5,293 nt of DNA, from positions 1 through 5,293 of the forward strand of contig CANFZJ010000235.1 in the NCBI GenBank assembly GCA_947451445.1, given 5' to 3'. The first letter of the stretch is position 1, and the number at the start of each line of letters is the position of its first letter. Shown piece after piece: positions 1-5,293 of the stretch. Position numbers and translations under genes: made by a program. The notes under the pieces were generated by a model, which did no database searches, was not told the origin of the DNA, and saw only the letters and a program-made list of their open reading frames with translations. This stretch comes from Comamonadaceae bacterium. GTDB taxonomy: Bacteria; Pseudomonadota; Gammaproteobacteria; Burkholderiales; Burkholderiaceae_C.

Positions 1-827
1 CCCCCCGCGCCCGCCGCCCGCTGGTCAGCATCAACTGCGCGGCCCTGCCCGAAACGCTGGTCGAAAGCGAGCTGTTTGGCCATGTGCGCGGCGCCTTCTC
101 GGGCGCCGTGGGGGAGCGCAAAGGCAAGTTTGAACTGGCCGACGGCGGCACGCTGTTTCTGGACGAGGTGGGCGAACTCAGCCTGGCGGTGCAGGCCAAG
201 CTGCTGCGCGTGCTGCAAAACGGCCAGCTGCAGCGCCTGGGCTCGGACCGCGAACACCGGGTGGACGTGCGCGTCATTGCCGCCACCAACCGCGACCTGG
301 CCGAAGAAGTGCGCGCGGGCCGCTACCGGGCCGACTTCTACCACCGCCTCAGCGTCTACCCGCTGCCGGTGCCCCCGCTGCGCGAGCGCGGCCACGACGT
401 GCTGCTGCTGGCCGGGCATTTTCTGGAACTGAACCGCTCCCGCCTGGGCCTGGGCAGCCTGCGCCTGAGCGCCGACGCCCAAGCCGCCCTGCTGGCCCAC
501 AGCTGGCCCGGCAATGTGCGCGAGCTGGAGCACCTCATCGCCCGCAGCGCGCTGAAGGCCCGGTCCGACGCCGCCCCCCGGGCCCGCATCGTCAGCCTGA
601 CCGCCGCGCACCTGGACCTGGCAGCCCAGCCCCGGCAGGCCGCTGAAACCGCAGCGGCCACGGACACCACCGACCTGCGCAGCTCCATGGACGCCCACCA
701 ACGCCAGCGCATCCGCGACAGCCTGGCCCGCCACCAGGGCAACTGGTCCCAGGCCGCGCAGGCGCTGGGCGTGCACCGGGCCAACCTGGTGCGGCTGGCC
801 GCCCGGCTGGGAATAAGAGACAAATAG
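1..827 (+). CDS. norR: NorR-like sigma54-dependent nitric-oxide-responsive regulator, C-terminal part (5' end outside window)
   Basis: This is the last ~275 codons of a bacterial enhancer-binding protein; codons are in phase from base 3 and the stop is TAG at 825-827. Visible in order are the sigma54-contact loop as GAFSGA (90-107), Walker B GGTLFLDE (144-167), sensor I around AATNR, the PPLRERG segment, sensor II WPGNVREL (504-527), a variable linker, and a C-terminal Fis-type helix-turn-helix (about 729-818, NWSQAAQALGV then HRANLVRLAARLGI). Family members hydrolyse ATP to open sigma54 promoters. Segments such as ELSLAVQAKLLRVLQ, RVDVRVIAATNRDL and FYHRLSVYPLPVPPLRERG match my recollection of NorR, which senses NO through an N-terminal GAF domain and activates NO-detoxification genes. 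The GAF domain, Walker A and any divergent target gene lie outside the window, so NO sensing is inferred. The usual loop is GAFTGA; here Thr is Ser. Other NtrC-family regulators are possible but fit less well. Confidence 0.85.
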   Translation, partial: PRARRPLVSINCAALPETLVESELFGHVRGAFSGAVGERKGKFELADGGTLFLDEVGELSLAVQAKLLRVLQNGQLQRLGSDREHRVDVRVIAATNRDLAEEVRAGRYRADFYHRLSVYPLPVPPLRERGHDVLLLAGHFLELNRSRLGLGSLRLSADAQAALLAHSWPGNVRELEHLIARSALKARSDAAPRARIVSLTAAHLDLAAQPRQAAETAAATDTTDLRSSMDAHQRQRIRDSLARHQGNWSQAAQALGVHRANLVRLAARLGIRDK

Positions 828-850
828 CCTGATTAGATGCCTGCCTCAGA
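828..850 (+). repeat. Left terminal inverted repeat of the fold-back element
   Basis: The 23 bases starting right after the norR TAG (CCTGATTAGATG..., ending CTCAGA) are the reverse complement of 1537-1559 except at position 839, which is G here and corresponds to A on the complement of the other end. Similarity fades beyond 850 but traces continue for about 15 bases with indels. Confidence 0.85.
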
Positions 851-1059
851 CGAGCGTCGTTTCTGGGAAGGCGGGAATAGGGTGGACTGGATTCGCTTTT
901 TCCGGTGTTGTGGGCGCCTGTGGCATCCCCGGCCGGGTGGTGCGCCCGGCGGCGCAATAACTTGTCTTTTGCGTAGCCAAAAGAAAGTCACCAAAGAAAA
1001 GGCCACCCCCACTGTCTGCGTCCTCCGCTTGCGCTACGGCAACCTGCGGTGCGCGCTTT

Positions 1060-1116
1060 GGGCGGGGTCTGGCGCAACTCGCTACGCTCAAACATGCCCC
1101 AGCCCTGATCCGCCCA
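1060..1116 (+). repeat. Inner left arm of the inverted repeat
   Basis: This block pairs with 1298-1353. It begins with the exact 14-mer GGGCGGGGTCTGGC (mate 1340-1353). It continues with a stretch ending GCTCAAACA that has one substitution, and finishes with the exact 18-mer CCAGCCCTGATCCGCCCA (1099-1116, mate 1298-1315). Confidence 0.85.
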
Positions 1117-1166
1117 AAGCTGTGCTCCTCGGCGCATACAGAGGGGGACCCCGGGGAACGGGATCG

Positions 1167-1227
1167 GCGGCGCAAAGCGCCGCATTGCGCCTAGGGCGCA
1201 AGCCCGGCGGCCCGGCGCGGCCGGGCT
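1167..1227. repeat. Cluster of three short perfect hairpins at the centre of the element
   Basis: Three stems follow one another. GCGGCGC (1167-1173) pairs with GCGCCGC (1177-1183) around an AAA loop. TTGCGCC (1185-1191) pairs with GGCGCAA (1195-1201) around a TAG loop. AGCCCGGC (1201-1208) pairs with GCCGGGCT (1220-1227) around an 11-base loop. The middle stem sits on the symmetry axis of the entire 828-1559 structure. None is followed by a T-run, so none reads as an ordinary intrinsic terminator. Confidence 0.65.
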
Positions 1228-1297
1228 GGATGTCCGGCTGTTGGCTGTTTGGATGTCCTGTCCCCACGCCGTGTGGCGTTGGCGAGTAGCGGAAGTC

Positions 1298-1353
1298 TGG
1301 GCGGATCAGGGCTGGCGTTGTTTGAGCGCAGCGAGTTTAGCCAGACCCCGCCC
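1298..1353 (-). repeat. Inner right arm of the inverted repeat
   Basis: The reverse complement of this block aligns over its full length with 1060-1116, with a one-base length difference. It is the best conserved internal part of the element, and both copies carry the TGGGCGGATCAGGGCTGG core. Confidence 0.85.
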
Positions 1354-1536
1354 AGACTGAGCAACGCAGCGTACCCCGAAGGGGGCAACGACTTCGGCTC
1401 GCCTTTCTTTGGGTTACGTTTCTTTGGCGAAGCAAAGAAAGGTGACTGCGCTGCCGGGCGCACTCCCCGGCCAGCGGCATCGGCTGCAGTAACCATCGCC
1501 AAGGAATACCAGCAGCCACTCAACGAAATCGGCTTA

Positions 1537-1559
1537 TCTGAGGCAGGTATCTAATCAGG
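1537..1559 (-). repeat. Right terminal inverted repeat of the fold-back element
   Basis: This is the mate of 828-850, with 22 of 23 bases matching in inverted orientation. No direct target-site duplication directly abuts both ends. The flanks both contain AAATAG (822-827 and 1562-1567), but the right copy is displaced by two bases from the repeat end, so it is not accepted as a duplication. Confidence 0.85.
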
Positions 1560-1560
1560 G

Positions 1561-1600
1561 AAAATAGGGCTCCAGCGCAGTTAATACGTGCGCCAGCAGC
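1561..1600 (-). terminator. Hairpin with short T-rich tail after the NYN gene; possible intrinsic terminator or dispersed repeat
   Basis: Read on the minus strand, the arm at 1600-1589 (GCTGCTGGCGCA) pairs with the arm at 1579-1569 (TGCGCTGGAGC) around a 9-base loop. The stem starts with five Watson-Crick pairs next to the loop, then two G-U wobbles, then further pairs past one bulged base. It is followed by CCTATTTT on the minus strand. This suits an end for the four-gene minus operon. The T-run is interrupted, so efficiency is uncertain. The ...AGCGC...GCGCCAGCAGCTAT pattern resembles hairpin repeats I recall near gene ends in Comamonadaceae, so it may be a dispersed repeat doing terminator duty. 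Confidence 0.5.
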
Positions 1601-1615
1601 TATCTATTCAATAGC
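1599..1615. repeat. Small secondary hairpin GCTAT/ATAGC
   Basis: GCTAT (1599-1603) pairs with ATAGC (1611-1615) around a 7-base loop. It sits just past the NYN stop codon and overlaps the foot of the larger hairpin by two bases, so the two could be alternative or stacked structures. Short stems like this can occur by chance. Confidence 0.35.
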
Positions 1616-1617
1616 AA

Positions 1618-2157
1618 CTACCGGTCAATGGCACTGCCCATGTCGTCCAGCCACAGCACGCGGTCGGCGTAGCACTGCAGGTCGGCAGACAAGGTGCTCT
1701 GCGCGCCGTTCAGCCACACCTCTTTGTGCAGGTCGGACTTGAGGTACGAGATGGCGTCTTCAAAGTCGCCGTCGCCCGCCGACAAAATCAGCCGGTCGTA
1801 AATACCCTGGGCGGCCAGCTTGATCATCAGGGTGGCGATGGCCACGTCCACGCCTTTTTGCACCGTGCGGTCAAAGTGGGTTTTGCACGACGGGCACTGG
1901 TTGTGCTGGTCCTTCAGCTTGTACAGCTGCACCCGCATCTGCGGGCCCTTGGGCGGGGCGGACTTGACCCAGGTGTGGAAGGCGTTTTGCGCCTCGGCGT
2001 GCGGGTCGCCGGTGGAGTTGATGTAGTAGCTCTCGTACAACGGGCCGCCGTTGGCCCGGACCAGCTCGTTCTTCAGCTTCAGGTAGTCAAAGCCGTTGGG
2101 CCGGGAGCGGCCAAAGTTGTACAGGTAGGCGGCGTCTACGATCCAGACAGTTTTCAT
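1618..2157 (-). CDS. NYN (PIN-like) domain protein, LabA/DUF88 type, putative RNase
   Basis: The 179-residue protein is essentially one NYN domain, a PIN-like metal-dependent nuclease fold. Residues 3-8 form the first hydrophobic strand ending in acidic Asp8 (VWIVDAAYLYN). Asp104 lies in QKGVDVAIATLMIKLA, and Asp129 and Asp131 lie in LILSAGDGDFEDAI. Together they match the clustered acidic residues expected to hold Mg2+ or Mn2+ in this fold. Before the second acidic motif is H85-x2-C88-x2-C91-x2-H94, a possible metal-binding insert. There is no signal peptide or membrane segment, so it should be cytoplasmic. The ATG directly abuts the TGA of the VOC gene, suggesting the genes are translated in one transcript; only a weak GAAG is seen upstream. 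RNA cleavage is inferred from the family. The substrate is unknown, and regulatory RNA-binding roles are also possible. No antitoxin-like partner is visible. Confidence 0.8.
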   Translation of the reverse strand: MKTVWIVDAAYLYNFGRSRPNGFDYLKLKNELVRANGGPLYESYYINSTGDPHAEAQNAFHTWVKSAPPKGPQMRVQLYKLKDQHNQCPSCKTHFDRTVQKGVDVAIATLMIKLAAQGIYDRLILSAGDGDFEDAISYLKSDLHKEVWLNGAQSTLSADLQCYADRVLWLDDMGSAIDR

Positions 2158-2550
2158 TCAGGCAAACACTTCATAAAGTTCGAGAGGCAGACCATCGGGG
2201 TCGGCAAAAAAGGTAAAGCGGCGGCCGGTAAATTCATCGACCCGCACGGGCTCGACGGCCACGCCATCCGCCTGCAGGCTGGCGATGTTGGCGTCCAGGT
2301 CGGCCACGGCAAACGCCAGGTGGCGCAGGCCGCAAGACTCGGGCCGGGACGGACGCGGCGGCGGGTGGGGGAAGGAAAACAGCTCGATCTGCGACCCGTC
2401 GGCCAGCGCCAGGTCCAGCTTGTAGGACTGGCGCTCGGCCCGCAGGTTCTCGGCTATCACCCGCAAACCCAAGATACGGGTGTAGAAGTCTTTGGACCGG
2501 GCGTAGTCCGAGCAGATGATGGCGGCGTGGTGCAGGCGGGCTAATTCCAT
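2158..2550 (-). CDS. yaeR: VOC-family metalloprotein of the YaeR / SMU1112c type (glyoxalase-like)
   Basis: The 130-residue single-domain vicinal-oxygen-chelate protein has two beta-alpha-beta-beta-beta modules. Probable metal ligands are His8 (ARLHHAAI), Glu56 (QIELFSFPHPP), His77 (GLRHLAFAV) and Glu124 (GLPLELYEV), the H/E/H/E set of glyoxalase I-like enzymes. RPSRPESCGLRHLAF and RRFTFFADPDGLPLELYE closely match my recollection of E. coli YaeR, so the subfamily is clear, but its physiological substrate is not. Methylglyoxal-glutathione activity should not be assumed. It is probably cytoplasmic and dimeric, as is usual for short VOC proteins. The ATG lies 11 bp after the response-regulator TAA with only a weak GAAG in between. 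The stop touches the NYN start, so it is the third gene of the operon. Confidence 0.87.
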   Translation of the reverse strand: MELARLHHAAIICSDYARSKDFYTRILGLRVIAENLRAERQSYKLDLALADGSQIELFSFPHPPPRPSRPESCGLRHLAFAVADLDANIASLQADGVAVEPVRVDEFTGRRFTFFADPDGLPLELYEVFA

Positions 2551-2561
2551 AGGCTTCGAGC

Positions 2562-3305
2562 TTACCCCGCCAGCGCCTCGCGCACCGCCGCCAGCTGCCG
2601 CCGCGACACGGCCAGCGGCTCCACCAGCCCCTGCAGCCGCACCGCCCAGCCCTCGCCCTCCTCCGGGTCAAAGTGCTTTTCCAGCGCGCGCAGGGCGCGG
2701 CGGGCGACCAGGGTGCTGCGGTGGATGCGCAGCAGATGGCTGGCGTGGCGGGCCTCCAGCTCGCTTAAAGACCCGTCCAGGATGTAGCTTTTGGCGGCGG
2801 TGCGCACGGTGATGTACTTCAGCTCGGCCTTCAAATACAACACGCTGGCCAGCGGCACGCGCTCGCTACGGCCCCGGTCGTGGATCAGCAGCGACTCACA
2901 CGTTAAATCGGGCTCCAACGCAGGTGGAATGTTCGCTAGCCGCTCTACTTTTTGTAGCATTTGCTGCAGCCGCTCCAGCCGCACCGGTTTGGTCAAATAG
3001 TCCACCGCCTCCAGGTCAAACGCCTGCAGCGCGTGGCCTGCGTGGGCCGTGACAAAGACCACGGCGGGCCCGCCGCCCTGGGCGCGCAGCTGTTGCGCCA
3101 GCTGCACGCCGTCCATGCCGGGCATGTGGATGTCCAGCAGCAGCAGGTCAAAGTGGCCGCTGTGCAGCAGGGCCAGCGCCTGCGCGGCGGTGCTGGCCTC
3201 GCCCGCCACCACGGCCTGCGGCGTGCTGCAGTCACCCAGCAGGGTGCGCAAGCGGGCCCGGGCCAGGGCTTCGTCGTCTACCAATAAAACGCGCAAAGGG
3301 GTCAT
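2562..3305 (-). CDS. algR: AlgR-like LytTR response regulator
   Basis: The 247-residue two-domain regulator has a receiver domain (about 4-120) and a LytTR DNA-binding domain (about 140-243). The receiver has the acidic pair Asp10-Asp11 (VLLVDDEALAR), phosphoacceptor Asp58 (LLLLDIHMPGMDG), Thr86 (VFVTAHAGHALQAFD) and Lys106 (VDYLTKPVRLE). The output domain contains ASVLYLKAELKYITV, LLRIHRSTLVAR and PLAVSRRQLAAVR, typical of LytTR proteins and close to AlgR. It should bind DNA when phosphorylated and control transcription; targets cannot be read from the sequence. The frame is open much further upstream (to 4139), but the ATG at 3305-3303 is chosen because it begins the receiver fold and overlaps the kinase TGA as ATGA, the usual sign of translational coupling. 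Its partner is the kinase gene just upstream. Confidence 0.9.
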   Translation of the reverse strand: MTPLRVLLVDDEALARARLRTLLGDCSTPQAVVAGEASTAAQALALLHSGHFDLLLLDIHMPGMDGVQLAQQLRAQGGGPAVVFVTAHAGHALQAFDLEAVDYLTKPVRLERLQQMLQKVERLANIPPALEPDLTCESLLIHDRGRSERVPLASVLYLKAELKYITVRTAAKSYILDGSLSELEARHASHLLRIHRSTLVARRALRALEKHFDPEEGEGWAVRLQGLVEPLAVSRRQLAAVREALAG

Positions 3306-4327
3306 GCGGGGATCTCGATGCGGACGAGGTACACCCCATCCTTCAATCCCGCCTGGAACTGGCCTTGCACGTCGTGCAGCAAGTTCAAGCGGTCGCGCAC
3401 ATTGGCCAGCGCCAACCCGTTGCCGGGCGCGCCCTGGCCGCCGGGCACGGTATTGCTGATTTTGATGACCACCGCGCTGCCCCGGCGTTCGGTAGAAATG
3501 TGGACGTCGGCCCCGCTGGCGCTGGGCTCCACGCCGTGCAGCACCGCGTTCTCTACCAGCGGCTGCAGCAGCAGCGGCGGCAGCTGGGCTTGGCCAGCGC
3601 GCGGGTCCAGCGCCCAGTGGATGCGCAGGCGCTCGCCAAAACGCACTTGTTCGATGGACAGGTAGCGCTCGGCAAGCAGGGTCTCCGCCGCCAGGGTGAC
3701 CGACTCGCCCTGGTCCACCAGCGCGTGGCGGAACAGGTCGCTCAGGTCTTCCAGCAGGGCCTCGGCCTTGGCCGGTTCGGCGCGCACCAGGGCGATGGCG
3801 CTGTTCAGGGTGTTGAACAAAAAGTGCGGCCGGATGCGCGCCTGCAGCTCGCCCAGCCGCGCCGTGGTGGCCGCCGGGGTGCGGGCGCGGGCGCGCAGCA
3901 CCAGCCCGGCCACCACCAGCACCGCCAACCAGGCCCCGGCCGCCGCGCTGGCCGCCCAAGGCACCGGCTCCAGCACACCGACCAGCGCCAGCATGGCGCA
4001 GCCATACAGCCCGGCCACCGCCCCCAGTACCGCTCCGGCCACGTGCTGCAGCGGCATCGACAAGCGGGCCAGCGGTTTTTTCAGGCTGCAGGCGGCCAGC
4101 AGCCAGACCAACGCCGCCGGCAGCGCACCACCGGTGCACAGGGCCAGCCGGGTCAGCCAGTCCCAGCCACTTTGCGCGCCAAACAACGCCGCCACGGCCA
4201 CGGCCAGCTCGACAAACAGCACCGCACGCAGGATCACACCCACCTGGCAGGCGTCAAACACCAGCGCCCGCGCCGGGGCGGCGGCGGGTGGCGGGTGGAA
4301 GCCCGATAAAATTTGCGGTTCTGGCAT
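3302..4327 (-). CDS. algZ: AlgZ/FimS-like LytS-family membrane sensor histidine kinase
   Basis: The 341-residue sensor kinase has a short N-terminal tail and four likely membrane helices (about 27-49, 57-80, 93-118, 122-145) with almost no extracytoplasmic loop. A His_kinase-type dimerisation segment carries phosphoacceptor His168 (QARIRPHFLFNTLNSAIAL), followed by a HATPase region with the N-box QPLVENAVLHGVEP (Asn260) and PGNGLALANVRDRLNLLH (302-319). The nucleotide lid has SNTVPGG in place of a clear DxGxG box, as I recall for AlgZ/FimS kinases. It should sense a membrane or intracellular cue and phosphorylate the LytTR regulator encoded next. An upstream GTG (4390) would add 21 residues. 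The ATG at 4327-4325 is preferred because AGGAG sits 7 bases ahead and the extension is polar and not family-like. An intermediate ATG at 4378 has AGGAG 13 bases upstream and is less likely. Confidence 0.87.
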   Translation of the reverse strand: MPEPQILSGFHPPPAAAPARALVFDACQVGVILRAVLFVELAVAVAALFGAQSGWDWLTRLALCTGGALPAALVWLLAACSLKKPLARLSMPLQHVAGAVLGAVAGLYGCAMLALVGVLEPVPWAASAAAGAWLAVLVVAGLVLRARARTPAATTARLGELQARIRPHFLFNTLNSAIALVRAEPAKAEALLEDLSDLFRHALVDQGESVTLAAETLLAERYLSIEQVRFGERLRIHWALDPRAGQAQLPPLLLQPLVENAVLHGVEPSASGADVHISTERRGSAVVIKISNTVPGGQGAPGNGLALANVRDRLNLLHDVQGQFQAGLKDGVYLVRIEIPA

Positions 4328-4407
4328 GCCTTGGCTCCTATCCGTCCGATTATTGGGGATGTTGCGCCCCACCGGCATGCTGTCCCACACACTCCTTTGG
4401 TAAACGC
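4328..4407. promoter_or_regulatory. Divergent intergenic region between the kinase operon and argH
   Basis: This 80-bp gap between two divergent start codons is the natural place for promoters of both argH and the kinase operon. I find no convincing -35/-10 pair on either strand. GGCATGC occurs twice, at 4323-4330 (as palindromic GGCATGCC, overlapping the kinase start codon) and at 4374-4380, which could be a paired protein site or chance. argH has no strong Shine-Dalgarno in the last 20 bases. Confidence 0.4.
4335..4339 (-). promoter_or_regulatory. Ribosome binding site deciding the kinase start
   Basis: On the minus strand AGGAG lies 7 bases before the ATG at 4327-4325. A second AGGAG (4396-4392) lies only 1 base before the GTG at 4390, too close to use, and 13 bases before the ATG at 4378. 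This favours the shorter kinase. Confidence 0.7.

Positions 4408-5293
<886 letters not shown>

Larger units (their letters stand above)
828..1559. repeat. Long imperfect inverted repeat (fold-back / MITE-like element), no gene
   Basis: The 790-bp gap between norR and the NYN gene holds no convincing CDS. Nearly all of it is one palindromic structure. The outer 23 bases match as inverted repeats with one mismatch. Further in, 921-1002 pairs with the reverse complement of 1401-1482 (including an exact 11-bp block, 940-950 with 1453-1463). Next, 1060-1116 pairs with 1298-1353 (including exact 14-bp and 18-bp blocks). The geometric centre, about 1193, falls inside a small hairpin. The arms differ by substitutions and small indels, so this is an old or diverged duplication. 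No transposase motif is seen. Translations of the arms give peptides such as FERSEFSQTPPRL and FERSELRQTPPKAR, a type I recall as spurious hypothetical proteins repeated across Comamonadaceae genomes. A non-autonomous mobile element or a dispersed structural repeat are both possible. Confidence 0.8.

Noticed and set aside
837..1289. 150-codon plus-strand open frame, and related frames at 846-1175 (-), 1191-1523 (-) and 1249-1554 (+)
   Set aside because: All lie in the inverted repeat and mirror one another through arm homology. They have no domain, no good ribosome binding site and low-complexity Arg/Pro/Gly-rich composition.
828..1559. CRISPR array or tandem repeat array
   Set aside because: The repeated blocks are inverted and occur twice only. 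There are no regularly spaced direct repeats or spacers.
820..1567. AAATAG on both sides of the fold-back element as a target-site duplication
   Set aside because: The left copy abuts the repeat end, but the right copy starts two bases away, and a 6-bp A/T-rich match is easily due to chance.
1726..2544. 272-codon plus-strand open frame
   Set aside because: It is antisense to the VOC and NYN genes, whose conserved metal-binding motifs show the minus strand is coding.
1618..2550. NYN and VOC genes as a toxin-antitoxin pair
   Set aside because: NYN proteins are PIN-like, but the VOC partner is a well-known metalloprotein family with all ligands intact and no DNA-binding part. Spacing alone does not support toxin-antitoxin.
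2562..4139. 525-codon minus-strand open frame
   Set aside because: Only its last 247 codons are a real protein (the LytTR regulator). The upstream part is an out-of-frame reading of the kinase gene, rich in Ala/Gly/Arg, produced by high GC.
3365..4309. 314-codon plus-strand open frame rich in Gln/Arg/His
   Set aside because: It is antisense to the sensor kinase, which carries clear H-box, N-box and membrane helices.

Overview
The window looks like chromosomal DNA of a Comamonadaceae-type betaproteobacterium (Burkholderiales; Rhodoferax, Acidovorax or a relative). The evidence is high GC with strong G/C third positions, a NorR regulator, an AlgZ/AlgR-type pair divergent from argH, and dispersed repeats of a style I associate with this family. 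The genus is inference; no search was run.

Layout. Bases 1-827 (+) hold the C-terminal part of a sigma54-dependent NorR-like nitric-oxide regulator: the end of the AAA+ domain and a Fis-type HTH. Bases 828-1559 hold no convincing gene. They form one large imperfect inverted repeat of about 730 bp, with near-identical 23-bp ends, diverged arms of about 330 bp and a hairpin-rich centre. The element starts on the base after the norR stop codon. Between it and the next gene (1561-1615) is a short hairpin region that may terminate the minus-strand operon.

Bases 1618-4327 are a compact minus-strand operon, read right to left: an AlgZ/FimS-like LytS-family sensor kinase, an AlgR-like LytTR response regulator (4-base ATGA overlap), a YaeR-type VOC/glyoxalase-fold metalloprotein (11-bp gap) and a NYN/LabA-type putative nuclease (stop and start codons abut). 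An 80-bp divergent gap then leads to argH (+), argininosuccinate lyase, which is cut by the window edge exactly after its GSSIMPQKKNP signature.

How the genes work together. The kinase and regulator should form a two-component system, membrane sensor to DNA-binding LytTR output. Their divergence from argH matches the arrangement I recall from Pseudomonas (argH / fimS-algR). There hemC follows algR; here a VOC protein and a putative RNase follow instead. The most notable items are the long fold-back element beside norR and the co-transcribed NYN protein with a regularly spaced H-C-C-H cluster. I saw no clear evidence of a wholly new defence or mobile system.
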